From Acanthosepion lycidas (lineage: Eukaryota > Mollusca > Cephalopoda > Sepiida > Sepiidae): a stretch of DNA of 64,000 nucleotides. The notes beneath the pieces are model-generated. The model ran no database searches, was not told the origin of the DNA, and saw nothing but the letters and a program-made list of their open reading frames with translations. The position numbers and the translations under genes were made by a program. Numbering within the stretch: position 1 is the first letter of the stretch; each line of letters starts with the position of its first letter. The stretch lies in contig OZ010586.1 in assembly GCA_963932145.1 (NCBI GenBank), forward strand, positions 77,121,503 through 77,185,502, in the 5' to 3' direction. This document shows, in pieces, positions 43,059 to 53,335 of this stretch.

Positions 43059-43140
43059 TAAAAACAGACCACTTTAATGTTCCATGTAATAAATTATTTC
43101 ACCACAGCCCTTTTAAAGGGCTCTGGATCATCAGACCTTA
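43059..43140 (-). ncRNA. Hammerhead-like motif in (TA)n-tailed element, copy 3
   Basis: Minus strand: GGT (43137-43135) and the full core CTGATGA (43134-43128). Helix II is CCAGAGCCC (43126-43118) with GGGCTGTGG (43110-43102), one mismatch, loop TTTAAAA. Then GAAA (43100-43097), TAATTTAT (minimal helix III), T, and AC-ATGG. GGT can pair with the AC(C) after the cleavage position. Both invariant core boxes are intact. Helix III is only three base pairs with a one-base loop, the minimal type known from retroelement hammerheads that may act as dimers. TCTGTTTTTATTC and (TA)n follow. Confidence 0.5.
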
Positions 43141-43238
43141 CTTCCAAAGGTTGAAATTTATTTGCTCTGAATTTACATTGAGCTCTCTGGATATCATCCT
43201 ACTTGGGTCTACCCATACAGATTACCTAGTTTTGCATA

Positions 43239-43314
<76 letters not shown>
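43239..43314. repeat. (TA)n microsatellite
   Basis: An uninterrupted TA run of about 75 bp. Confidence 0.95.
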
Positions 43315-43369
43315 GAGATGGCACTAGCCATAATAGCAAAAGAAGTTGATAAAAAATAAGCTACTGTCT

Positions 43370-43805
43370 GTATTTCTGAAATATGGTGCTATAACTATTT
43401 ACACTATTTACATTGTTCAGACTGTATTTCTTGTCTTTATTGTCATGTTCACGACACTTCAGCCATTGTACACTTCAGTTTTCTTCAGGTGATATATCTT
43501 GGAATTTCAAACCAAATCCTTTATTTCGTTCACTAAGGTAGATTGTTCTAGTTCCACATGCTTTTCTGGATATCTCATTTTCAGTTATTTTCCTTTTAAT
43601 AAATTAACCTTCCATGTTTTTGTTCACTTCTGCAGTGGCCAGGCATTGAACACATAACACTTTGGGTCAAGTCACTGGATTAATTCAACCTATGCTTTTA
43701 TCCACTGGGCCATGTGTCCACCTGAAGAATGGTGGAACATACAACGGCCAAAAGGTCATGTATGACAATAAAACTGAGGACAACAATCCAAACAATTTAA
43801 ATAAA
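43370..43805 (-). mobile_element. SINE-I copy with inverted extra tail
   Basis: The left end on the plus strand is the inverse tail (TATTTACACTATTTACATTG, CACGACACTTCAGCCATTG, TTCTTCAGGTGATAT). The middle carries the inverse B-box region (GGCATTGAACACATAACAC) and head (TTATCCACTGGGCCATGTG). Straight after, CACCTGAAGAATGGTGGAAC, ATACAACGGCC and GAGGACAACAATCCAAACAA give a second tail in the opposite direction. Confidence 0.75.
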
Positions 43806-43969
43806 AAATAAGCTGTTTGAACATTAAATATTCATAAAGATATTTAAATATTTCTTTCTGTTATGTAGCATTTATTGTTCTATGTTTGTAACCACTCATT
43901 TTAACAATGATATGAATGTTATTTAAACTTTAAGACTAGAACAGCTATCTCTATATTCATTATTTTATG

Positions 43970-44310
43970 TGCCATCTTCTTTTAGAACGTAAACACTTAT
44001 GACTCTCCACAATTTCTTTTGTTACTCTAAGTAATTTTTGACATTTTACCATTTCTTTTTAACCTTGTTCTGAAATTTACTTTTACCCAATATTTACCCC
44101 TGATTCTATTACCTCCAGTAATTCTTGTGAGTGTTAAATTCTCTAATCACTCTTTTCTCATTATAGGTCCAAGAAATTTTAACAGTAAGTATAAATTTTC
44201 TTGCTGTTTCTATTTTCTTTAAAATTTTCTCATTGCTTGCATGCTCTGTCCATTGCATTCTTAGCATTCATCCATAGAACCACATCTCTGCTATTTCAAA
44301 TCTTTTCTTC
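43970..44310 (-). pseudogene. LINE-R C-terminal fragment
   Basis: Inverse landmarks on the plus strand: TATGACTCTCCACAATTTCT, GTTACTCTAAGTAATTTTTG, CTAATCACTCTTTTCTCATT and CATAGAACCACATCTCTGC. They match the LINE-R C-terminus (order KLWRVMIT, GHIEGK, RKD, WFYRRML when read on the minus strand). Confidence 0.6.
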
Positions 44311-44640
44311 ATCTGACACAAAATTATCCCTGTTAACTTTGCTAACTCTTGATGCCCTACCTAGGATTGAACTCACCATCTTTGACTTACAAATTTCTGT
44401 AGATATTAGACTCCTGCTCCTCATCTTAATGGCTGTGTTTTAAGCAGTGACAGTTGCTTGTCTCCCTTCCTGCCAAGTGGATTTAACCTTTAGGCATTTT
44501 TTAAGATTATTGAAATTACTCCTTAGGGTGAAATTTTCTATTGTTTGGTGAAATTTTGTCAATCAGTTTATTGAGCAAAATCCTATTTTAACATCTGGTA
44601 GCAGAGCATAGTTTGTAAAAAAAAATGAAAAATGGTTACA
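44311..44640. other. Unassigned spacer
   Basis: No recognised feature. Confidence 0.4.
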
Positions 44641-44647
44641 AAAATGT

Positions 44648-45005
44648 TAAGTTTTTAGCTCCACCAGAACTTATCCCAGAAAAGTACCATGCTTGGAAAA
44701 AAGAAATGAAGTTCTGGAAAATGGCAACAAGTACAGATGTGATGAAAAGAGCTCCAACACTTTTTTTGAGTCAGAGAAGCAATGTTGAAAATGTACCCTG
44801 ATAAATTAAACACAGAGGAAGGAATGAAGTTATTGTATGAAAAGTTGAACTCTCTGTTCAAGGTGGATACTAATCAAGGGGTCCTCATATTATATGGAAA
44901 TCTTGAAATAATATCACCATAGGTGATTTCATTACAGAATTTAACCATATGGTTCAAAAACTCAGTGAACATGATATTAAATTGCTCGATAATGTATTGA
45001 TCCTG
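44648..45005 (+). pseudogene. Retrotransposon gag-like fragment
   Basis: The plus strand codes VKFLAPPELIPEKYHAWKKE, MKFWKMATSTDVMKRAPTLF and LS. A one-step frameshift near 44775 follows, then VREAMLKMYPDKLNTEEGMK, LLYEKLNSLFKVDTNQ, and after another break IGDFITEFNHMVQKLSEHDI and KLLDNVLIL. This is the pattern of LTR-retrotransposon gag domains (W..E..LW......K.AP.L.LSL.G.ARE.VL....L....G...L...L..L...D). No protease, reverse transcriptase or long terminal repeat is seen nearby, so it is an isolated fragment. The 112-residue minus frame across it is a shadow. Confidence 0.7.
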
Positions 45006-45640
45006 TTTAAACAGTCTATATAGCAGATTTTCTCTTTTCTTTGTTTCTAATAATATTTTTTCTAAATTCTCTAGGCACTTTTCCTCATTATCCTGACCTT
45101 GAATGGTAGTATCTGTTAGGGGCAAATAGTTAATCTCCAAACAAAAACAAAACACTATGAAAGTATAAAAATGCAAGGAATACATTTTTATGTAAAGGAA
45201 AATAATCAACAATACTTATTTATCGTAAAAAGATCAACCATATATTTTATCTGTAATTGAAGGCATGCAATTACATTCAAAATATTTAGATTTTGGCATT
45301 AATTAACCACAGGGGTTCCTGTACCATTAAACAAAATCATACAGTTGTGGGATTACACCACTTGTCTTTTAAAGAAATTCCACTAACATACATTAGATAG
45401 TATTGCCTAAAAGCAGTATATAAAAACGGGTGTAAAAGTTTCATTATTTTATTTTATTTTATTTTTTTTACCCAGAGGATAAACTCGCTGTGAGCCCCTT
45501 TCAGTGACCTGTAAACCTCATGTTGTACTGAACACAACACAGGAAGTAACCATATATACAAATGTCCTAAGCTTAACTGACTATACACAAGCATACCTAA
45601 TGAATTAATTGATTTATTCTTATTTGGATACCTTTATTTT
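45006..45640. other. Unassigned spacer
   Basis: No recognised gene or repeat. It contains a TTTTATTTTATTTTATTTTT run near 45445-45468. Confidence 0.4.
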
Positions 45641-46560
45641 TTTAATTGAATTCACCCCAAGCAAGGCACTAAAGCCACTAGGTATAGAAGAATTAGAAAC
45701 AGAAACATCACGAATGAGTGAGAAGTGGAAAGAGTAATCAGGAGTAGAGTAGAAAGCGATTGACATTGCATTTAACTTTTTGAAGATTAGAGTTTGCTAG
45801 AAAGCATGGAGCCAGAAAAGAGTTCCTCAAGTGAGAAGTGCAAAAGAAACCAACAAATTAACAGAATTTACAGTTATATCTAGCCGTCTCAACTTGATGA
45901 GATCCCAATGCTAGTCTAGTAAGGCTCTTATATTCGTAAAGCCTAGGTACTGTAGTGTAGAACTCATCTGAACAATAACCATGAAAATATTTATGGAAAT
46001 GGCACAAGGAGTCAAACTTACAGCAGTGGAATAGTGACTGAAGCCGAGCTGCCAGATTGATAATATTGCTGATGCTTGTTTGGATTTTATCAAGGAGCTC
46101 AAAGTAAATGGCAGGACCGCCAGACCATACATAGCAGCAATAGTCTAAGTATGGACGAATGGTAGACTTTTAGATATGTCTGATAGATTACAGGGAGAAA
46201 AATTGCCTCGCATGAAAGAGTGAAGTAAACCTAGCAATGGATTCAATATAGTCTTTTCACTAAATGTCACCTGAGAATGTTAGCCTGAGAAGGTACAAGT
46301 CACTCTCCAGGTGGTTAGCATCAGCCAAGCTGAAGGAAGGCAGAAAGGGTTCTCTCAGATGACTAATGGAAAGAATTTTAGTTTTTTTTTTTTGGGGGGG
46401 GGGTAAACTAAACAAGCCACCTTTTACACCATTTAACAATTGAACATTGGCCTCCATTTTTACCTTCTTAAATTGATCAGTGTCATTGGCATAGATACCA
46501 AGTTGAGAGTTGATGTTATCAGTAAGATCATTCAGCAAGTTTATACATGCAAAAAAAAAA
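45640..46560 (-). pseudogene. LINE-J reverse transcriptase C-terminal half, minus strand
   Basis: This is the longest LINE-J copy in the window. On the minus strand from 46538: LNDLTDNINSQLGIYANDTD (the YADD-box region with D to N), FKKVKMEANVQLLNGVK, KILSISHLREPFLPSFSLAD and LRLTFSGDI, then KDYIESIARFTSLFHARQFF and PYLDYCCYVWSGGPAIYFEL. LLDKIQ, SLFHCCKFDSLCHFHKYFHG, CSDEF and a C-terminal block down to about 45780 follow, with the 3' end near 45650. A T12G10 tract at 46382-46403 breaks the frame. Confidence 0.8.
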
Positions 46561-47035
46561 AAAATTCTAAGTTATTTTAAAAATATACTGGGGGGGGTCA
46601 CTGAATTGTAGTCAGCTTATCTGCATATGATTAGTAAATATAGTATTTACATAACTAAATCACTTGACTAGTAAAAATTAATATAGAATTTTAAAGGATT
46701 TAAAACTTCATAAATTATTCTAATTAAAAATTAAAAAAATGAAAGCAGTAAAAATCATTATTCATTAATAAAAAAGTTTCTTAAGACAATAGTGTCCATG
46801 ATATATCATATACATAAAAGCAATTAAAAACTTTTCTAATTAAATAAAGTTTTAGTTTTATTGCATTTTTTATTTTGTGATTCAAAGCAAATTTTTGGTA
46901 ACTGGGTTTCTGCTTTGCGAAAAAAAAATGCTGATTTAATTTCCTCAAGCAGTTCTGCTTATAACGAATATAATTTTAAATTAAATTTAATTTAAGTTGC
47001 CACTTTGGGTTCTCAAGCGTATTTTTCTTTCAACA
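46561..47035. other. Unassigned spacer
   Basis: AT-rich, no recognised gene. A G8 run occurs near 46590. Confidence 0.4.
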
Positions 47036-47039
47036 TTTG

Positions 47040-47215
47040 GGCCAGTTTCTAACTGCCATTGTAATGAATATTACATCCCATATCTAGAAATTTTCAACTT
47101 CTTGTCAATTTGTCTTTGAGAATAACCTTCTTTGAATAAAATTTCAATTTGTGCTCTCACCTCCATGCTTAGCTGCTTGGATTTTGCCATTTTGTGTAGA
47201 TTACTTCAAAATGAA
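47040..47215 (-). pseudogene. Tc1-like transposase N-terminal fragment
   Basis: The minus strand near 47192 down to 47040 codes, with frameshifts, MAKSKQLSMEVRAQIEILF, KEGYSQRQIDKKLKISRYGM and LQWQLETGPNV. This is the N-terminal helix-turn-helix of a Tc1-type transposase, of a different subfamily from 32290. The catalytic region is absent. CAGGGTGGCCTAAAACATTT near 47571 resembles a Tc1-type terminal repeat and may be its right end. Confidence 0.65.
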
Positions 47216-48480
47216 AAAAAAATATAGGAAAATATTGTTGCAATGGCACATTCTTTTTTTTCGTCAAAGAGAGACAGCAATACAGAGTTAACATTTAGAA
47301 CCTGTATTAACATTTAACTTAGTTTAAAATATCAAAAAGTCAGCTGAGACGTTAATAGTGAAAACAAAATATAATTCTTCTCATAGAAAATATTCATAAA
47401 TTAACAAAATGTATTGTGAACAATTGAATCTAACTTTGAATTTTTTGGTAGTAAGAGAAACCTGGAGAATGGCTGAAAAAAAAAAGTAGATACACTGGCA
47501 TTACTGAAATTATATCTTTCACTTTAAAAAAAATAAAATATCTCATTTTATGATTCTTTTAAAAAATGCAGGGTGGCCTAAAACATTTTGTCTGTAATGT
47601 TTCCTGTATATATTTCTGTGAGGGGGATGTTAAAATCAGCAATTCAAAGTTGTAATCCTGACCATATCTAGCACATTGCCACTTGTCTCATCACATGGAA
47701 CACCCACATACCCTGACTATTTTCTGTTAAAACTAAAAATCCTAGATGTGTCTCAAGCTTGTTAATATAGAAATCAGCAATATATGCAAATTTGTTATCT
47801 GACCGATGGTGGGCAGCTCAGGTGCCTTTATACAGTATCGGGCAGAAATGAGGCAGAGGGTGCAATGACTCTGAGCATCCATATTGGAAGGACATCAAAT
47901 CAAAGTGAAAAATTTAGTGTTTACATTTAATTAGAATAAAGTATTTATGTCATGTTCTGTTTTACATATTTAAAATGTCTTCCTTCCTCACATTTCTCAA
48001 GTTACCTATATTTGAGTCTTAGTGGCATACAATCAAGGGATTGGTCCCAGGCATCATAAAACATCAACAAACTAATGCACATCACTGCCCATATAAATCA
48101 GTAGTTGAAGTTTCTGGGTGAGCTGCTCTAATGTTTTGTATGTGTTCGTGTCTGTTCGGAGATTTTTGAAGTGTTGATTACTGTTTGACAACTGTTGGAG
48201 CGCTGGCATCTGTTTGATGATTGATGGCATGTTGGTGATTCCTAGTTTTGATCATCAGTGACCTTGCACAAATTTGTCCAATTGTACATCATATTAAGGC
48301 ATTAATAAATATATTGAATTGAAGGTAATGAAAATCGTTTTCTTTATTTTGTGTAAGGTTATTTGAAAGAGTATAATCGGCATGGTTAAGAAAAGGTGAG
48401 ATACTTTTGCAGTTGTTTGATTTGTGTCACCACAACTTTATAAACTTCCATTCTCCCATGAACTATAGGGCCACATCCTC
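47216..48480. other. Unassigned region
   Basis: Apart from the possible Tc1 terminal repeat near 47571, no gene or repeat is recognised. Confidence 0.4.
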
Positions 48481-48484
48481 ATCA

Positions 48485-48520
48485 AGGTAAGAAGAAGAAG
48501 AAAAGAAGAAGAAGAAGAGT
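48485..48520 (+). repeat. (AAG)n microsatellite
   Basis: Imperfect AAG/AAGA repeats. Confidence 0.85.
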
Positions 48521-48559
48521 TGTCATTCTCCTAGACTTTTTACTAAATCTTTTTCTTCA

Positions 48560-49005
48560 TGTGTCATGTCCCTTCAAGACAGAGACGATCATGGCTCACC
48601 TAAAAATTCCTGTCCTTTGTAGCTCTTAATAAATTTTGTCTCTTTGTTATTTCTCCCAATCTTTGTTCTACCATCCATTTAGTCAAGCTCACTAAGTATG
48701 TTATAAATTGTTTTCCTCTGTCCCTCTTGCCTTCATTCTGTCCTGAGAGTATCAGATTTTCCAAGCCATCTTTCCTCATTATGAGTCCTAGAAGTTTTGA
48801 TTGTCTCTTTATTAAGTATAATTTTCCTTTTTGTTTCTATTTTCTAAAAATTTCATCATTGCTCACATGTTTGGTCTATGGCATCCTCAGCATCCTTCTG
48901 TAGAACCACATTTTTGTTCTTTCTGTAGAACTACATTTCTATTGCTTCATGACTCTTCTTCATCGTTGAGGAGATTGCCTAGCATTCATTGCCATATAGG
49001 AGAAC
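48560..49005 (-). pseudogene. LINE-R C-terminal region, minus strand
   Basis: Inverse landmarks on the plus strand: ACGATCATGGCTCACC, TTTGTAGCTCTTAATAAATT, CTACCATCCATTTAGTCAAG, CTTCATTCTGTCCTGAGAG, CCATCTTTCCTCATTATGAG, TTCTGTAGAACCACATTTTT and TTGCCTAGCATTCATTGCC. This is the same order as 7055-7640, so it is the same family. The WFYRRML block appears duplicated (TCTGTAGAAC twice near 48897-48930). Confidence 0.7.
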
Positions 49006-49007
49006 AG

Positions 49008-49145
49008 ATATTACATCTGGAGAAAGGAGAGATGGATTCATGCCTTTCCAAGTATATTTGTGAGAATGTGAATACAACAGGCTTCAATGGAATTTGAGCT
49101 TGACATGTCAGTTTCACTTACCACACTGATAACAATGCCCACATC
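49008..49145 (-). repeat. SINE-T fragment
   Basis: A diverged inverse copy: CATCTGGAGAAAGGAGAG, TCATGCCTTTCCAAGTATAT, TGAGAATGTGAATACAACAG and AATGGAATTTGAGCTTGAC align with the SINE-T interior and B-box region. Confidence 0.5.
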
Positions 49146-49159
49146 GAATTAATGAATAT

Positions 49160-49800
49160 ATTTAGGGAGAAGTTTTATGAGGAATGTATGAAAAAAACCT
49201 CTTGAATACACATAAAATTATCTGGAAGTCTAACCAAACTCATGGTATAATGGATAGCTGATTAGGATGAGAAATTTGAGAACTAAGTTCAAATTCAAGT
49301 TAGGTTCATTACATTCACTTGGGAAAGATATGAATATATCTCCTTCTCTTAGCTTTGGGTTAAATATTAGAACATGTATGTGGAAAAAAATGCATTCACA
49401 AAACCAAAGAACTATTCTTACAATCCAAAAATTTGTTTCAGCTTTAAATAACCCACAAATGATTGATAAGCAGTATAAAAAAAAAAAATCAATCAATTTA
49501 ACCAAGTTCAGATTCGTCATTGTTTAAGCTTGAGTGTATATATGATTTGTATCTCAAATTGATGAGAAATGGACAAACAAATTTATTTTTAATTTAGATT
49601 AAACTGTCTGGATATCTAACCAATTTGAGTTTACTCATTATTTAAGCCTGAGTGCATATAGAATTAGTGTTCCTACAAGTACCAAAACATTTAATTAGTA
49701 TATTTAGAGGATACATTTTCTAATGAATGAATGAACATTGTTTTATTTTTAATTTAAATAAAATTATCTGGATGTTTAACCAAGCTCAGAGACAAATTGA
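49160..49800 (+). repeat. Degenerate tandem repeat, units about 110-280 bp, with SINE-T fragment
   Basis: The phrase ATTATCTGGATGTCTAACCA recurs at about 49216, 49600 and 49762. AACCAAGTTCAGA with GTTTAAGCTTGAGTGTATAT recurs at about 49499 and 49640. At 49240-49345 a SINE-T fragment (CATGGTATAATGGATAGCTG, then TTCATTACATTCACTTGGG) is inserted. Confidence 0.5.
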
Positions 49801-50735
49801 AGGAAGGGAGATACACGCTTTCATTTTAAATAAGTGCCTTAAAAAAGATTATCTTGTACATCTGTAGGTCTAGCAAAAAATTTGAGTTTCCTATGATAAT
49901 CAGATTGAATTGTTAAAATACACAATTGAGAACAGAAGTAAGAATGAGATAAAATGAAACTTAAAGTAGAATAAATACTTGGAAATTGATAACTGTCTAT
50001 CATTTTCTGACGAAAGAAAATTAATTATTATTATCACCTTCACCTTCATCTTGCATTTCATATAATTATGACCATTTTTTTTTTTTGTCCTTAGCAGAGA
50101 GCTATACCAATTTAAGCAAGTAGAGATATCTGCAAGGTTAATTTCAAATATGAGCAGAAAACTTTACCTTTCAATGATATTTAAACGATTTGATTGAAAC
50201 ATAAACTTATTTGTTGACAGAAATAAAAGAAGTGAGGAAAAAAAAGGATAAAAATAATGAAGACATTGAAGAAAGTTGATTGGATAAATATTAGTTGATG
50301 CCTTACAAAAGTGTTATTGGCTAAAATATAATTAGACTTATTTCTTTCAAGTAGATCAAAGCCAAAGATGATTGGTCAATTATATGATTAGAAAAGGCTG
50401 GTTGATTTCATAGCAGTCACACTGAGATTGAATTAAAGATGCCTTTTAAGAGAGTGTAATTTTTTTAAATGCAAACAGTAAATTTAAGAACAATGACAAC
50501 ATAGTGAAATCCTGTTATATAAAAGATCTTTCTAATATCATTCTGATATAAGTATAACAGATAAAAATGATTAAATTAAATGCAAATTTTACAGTGAAAA
50601 GCTTTAGATTTGTAATCCTTTTTATAATTCATAAGGAGGAAAGTATTCATGAGACACATTAAATGCAATCAAAGGAAAAGAAAACAGCAACTATTTGACA
50701 TGTTTATGTAAATGAATGAAGGCTTGATTGATTGA
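49801..50735. other. Unassigned AT-rich region
   Basis: No recognised feature. Confidence 0.45.
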
Positions 50736-50739
50736 ATGA

Positions 50740-51545
50740 TTTTTTATAGTTTATCGACCCTTTGTTAAAGATCATCTTTCACTGAACATTGCAGACTGGC
50801 ATTACAAAATTACAAAGAAATGTACCAAATAACAGAAACTAACAGCAACAACAGCTAAAATGGATGACACATGTAACTGAAAGAGAAAATAATGAATATA
50901 CTGTGAGTTGTACTGATGATAAGTTAGTGTTGCCTAAATGTACTTTTTTTATATATGTAATTTTTTTTTGGGGGGGGGGGTAAAAAGTCATCCCCACAAT
51001 GGAAATATAAAAATTACAAACAAATCATAATCAAGATAAAACACAATAAACATAAACAAAAACAATAGATATATTAAAGAGAAAATTGTATATTTTAAAG
51101 AACACATATGTATACAGAAATAAAAAAAGTGTTTTTGCTTTTCTGGTGGTAGCCACATGGTCTGTTACAGTGCTGTTTTTGTACATCTCTTTCATTGGAT
51201 TGTCGAAGATGGGGAGAGAGAAAATTTGTTATCTGTTTCAAATGGCAGCAAAAATGCCTGATCTGGCACCTGATGGGAGGTTGCATATTTATTTAACTAT
51301 TTTGGTATAATATCACGTTTTTGTTCTTTATTGCTAATTAACATTCTCATCTATATATATACTTCAAATAAAAGCTTAGGAAGGAAACCCCATCAGTATT
51401 GGAAAGGATGCTAAAAGCTACTGGAGTTGAGAAACCTACTTTCTAAAAAATATTTTAAGAGAAAGATTTTAGAAATTTTTATCGAAAATTGTATTGGCTG
51501 TTCAGTCAATGAATGCTAAATGTTTCCTTGTAGGGAAATGGTTAA
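50740..51545. repeat. Dispersed repeat Y, copy 1
   Basis: It shares ordered blocks with 61600-61925: ACTGGCATTACAAAATTACA with AAGAAATGTACCAAATA; TTAGGAAGGAAACCCCATCA with GTATTGGAAAG; GAGAAACCTACTTTC; AGAAAGATTTTAGAAATTT; and TTTCCTTGTAGG. The copy here carries about 500 extra bases, including a T9G11 tract at 50961-50980. It is unclassified. Confidence 0.5.
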
Positions 51546-51796
51546 TATTGCCATTACCATTATCTTTTTGTGTTATTAAAAGCCAAAACATATTTCTGAT
51601 TGTAAAAGGTTGATTATAGTGATACCCCAACTAAGTGCGAAAGTTAGCTGAAAGGTCCATAAGCTATGATGCTAGTACTGTGAAATCCTGCATGGATTAA
51701 TGTCAGCTCTTTTATTAATAACTGAATTGTTTCTTTCCAGGTAAACTGATATTTAACTGCTCAAGGAAGACTTCAAATGTAAATAGCGACTTCTTT

Positions 51797-52371
51797 TTAA
51801 AATGGACAAAATTTGGCATCATTTTGTTAAGTACCTGCAGAAAAAAGGGTTTAGCCACAAAGGACATTCATGCTGACAAGGTTACTACATTAGGTGACAC
51901 TCCAGCTTTATCAACAGTGCAAAAGTGGGTAGCTGAACTTGGGAGAGGAAGGGAAGTCTTGAAGTGGACCTAATGTCTGGACATCTTGCAACTGGCACTG
52001 CTGAGGAAAGCATTGATCATATTCACCACATGGTGGTGGATGGCAGGCAATTGACTATAAATCAAAGAGCCAGATCTATTATCATATCACATAAGGGAGT
52101 TGAGAATATTCTGTATAATGTTGGAGGTTTCTGCTAGGTGGGTGCCATACTGAAAATGAACCATCCAATCACATCATTGGAAAAATGTGACATTGTTTGA
52201 GGGAGATCCAGATGGTTTCCTTGAACATTTTCTAACCCAGGATGAGTGTTAGGTTCATTACTTTGAGCCAGAAACAAAGAGACAATCCATTCAGTTGAAA
52301 CACACCTCTTCTCCTGCTCCAAAGAAGGCCAAGATCATTTCATCTCCATGCAACATGGCAACAGTAACCCT
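51797..52371 (+). pseudogene. Mariner-type transposase, N-terminal half
   Basis: Across several frames the plus strand codes MDKIWHHFVKYLQKKGFS, KDIHADKVTTLGDTPALSTV and QKWVAELGRGRE (the helix-turn-helix region), then DLMSGHLATGTAEESIDHIH, HMVVDGRQLTINQRARSIII and SHKGVENILYNVGG. After a short deletion come EGDPDGFLEHFLTQDEC (the first catalytic aspartate region), VHYFEPETKRQSIQLKHTSS and PAPKKAKIISSPCNM. The remainder of the catalytic domain is missing. It is broken by stops and at least three frameshifts. Confidence 0.8.
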
Positions 52372-52430
52372 CTTGTGTCTTATTGGCTTTACTGCCTTGC
52401 TTAGGGTGAACTTAAAAAAAATCAACAAGT
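52372..52430 (+). repeat. LINE-J 3' terminal remnant
   Basis: CTCTTGTGTCTTATTGGCTT and TACTGCCTTGCTTAGGGTGA code LCLIGFTALLRVN, matching the LINE-J 3' end. It joins the mariner pseudogene directly. Confidence 0.6.
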
Positions 52431-52494
52431 GTCACAAAGAGAAAGGGGTTGGATAAAGGGGAAAGTATTGTTGAAAGCAAGAGAAGACTGAAGA

Positions 52495-53335
52495 CTGCTA
52501 TAGAAAGCCATGATCAGCTTCTCGTAACAAATGGCTTTGAGAATTTAGCACTCATAGGACAAATTGAAGGAAGGGAGAAAAGGAGGAAAGCATCAAATAA
52601 TGTACTTGACAAGGAACAAATACCATAAGGAGAAAGAGGAGTCATACAGGAGAAAGTATTTGTGAGAGCAAGAGAAAATGGGACTCTATGGTGAGCGATG
52701 ACCAACTACATTCTAAAAAATGGCTTTGAGAACAGAGGACAAGTAGAGGAAAGCAGCAAATAACCTTGTTGACAAATTTGTGCAAATGAATATAGGAAGA
52801 AATGCTACAAAGAGAAAGATGTATGATAAAGGATTAAGTATTGCCTAGAGACTGGAAGCAGTGGAGAGCTATGATCAACTACCTCATGAAGAATGGCTTT
52901 GAAATTTAAAACTCAGTGGGCACATTGCAGGCAAGAGAAGTGGAGGAAAGCCACAAGTAATGTATTTGATAAGTTTATGCAGAGATTGAGGAAGAACTAC
53001 TACAAAAGCGAAAAAGGGGTCATATAGGAGAAAGTATTACTGAGAGCAACAGACAATAGGAAGCTGTAGACGTCCATGAACCACCAAATTTCTGAGGGAT
53101 TGCTCTCAGAATTTAATACTTACAGGACATATTGAAGATAAGAGAAACAGAAGAAAGCGCCAAGTAACAGGTTTGTGCAAATGTAAGAAGGAACAAGTAC
53201 AACAAAGAGAAAAAAGGATCATAAAGGTGAAAGTATTACTGTGAGCAAGACAGGAAGCTGTAGAGAGCCATGAACCTTTGTGTCTCACCGGACAACTTTG
53301 AGAAATGGATACTAACAAGGTACATTAAAGGTGTC
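52495..53335 (+). repeat. Tandem array made from the LINE-R 3' end
   Basis: About five degenerate units start at a GAGAGCCATGATCA-type phrase at roughly 52507, 52695, 52868, 53072 and 53267 (steps of 188, 173, 204 and 195 bp). Each unit codes in part FENLALIGQIEGREKR-like sequence and then an RATENRKLWRAM-like block, which are the final C-terminal motifs of LINE-R (GHIEGK, W.AM). Units diverge strongly from one another. Confidence 0.75.

Noticed and set aside
44874-45212. 112-residue minus-strand frame
   Set aside because: It lies mostly opposite the gag-like plus-strand sequence and has no motif; treated as a shadow.
48060-48330. Possible LTR or promoter with TGTTTGATGATTG-like repeats
   Set aside because: No partner repeat, primer-binding site or polypurine tract found.
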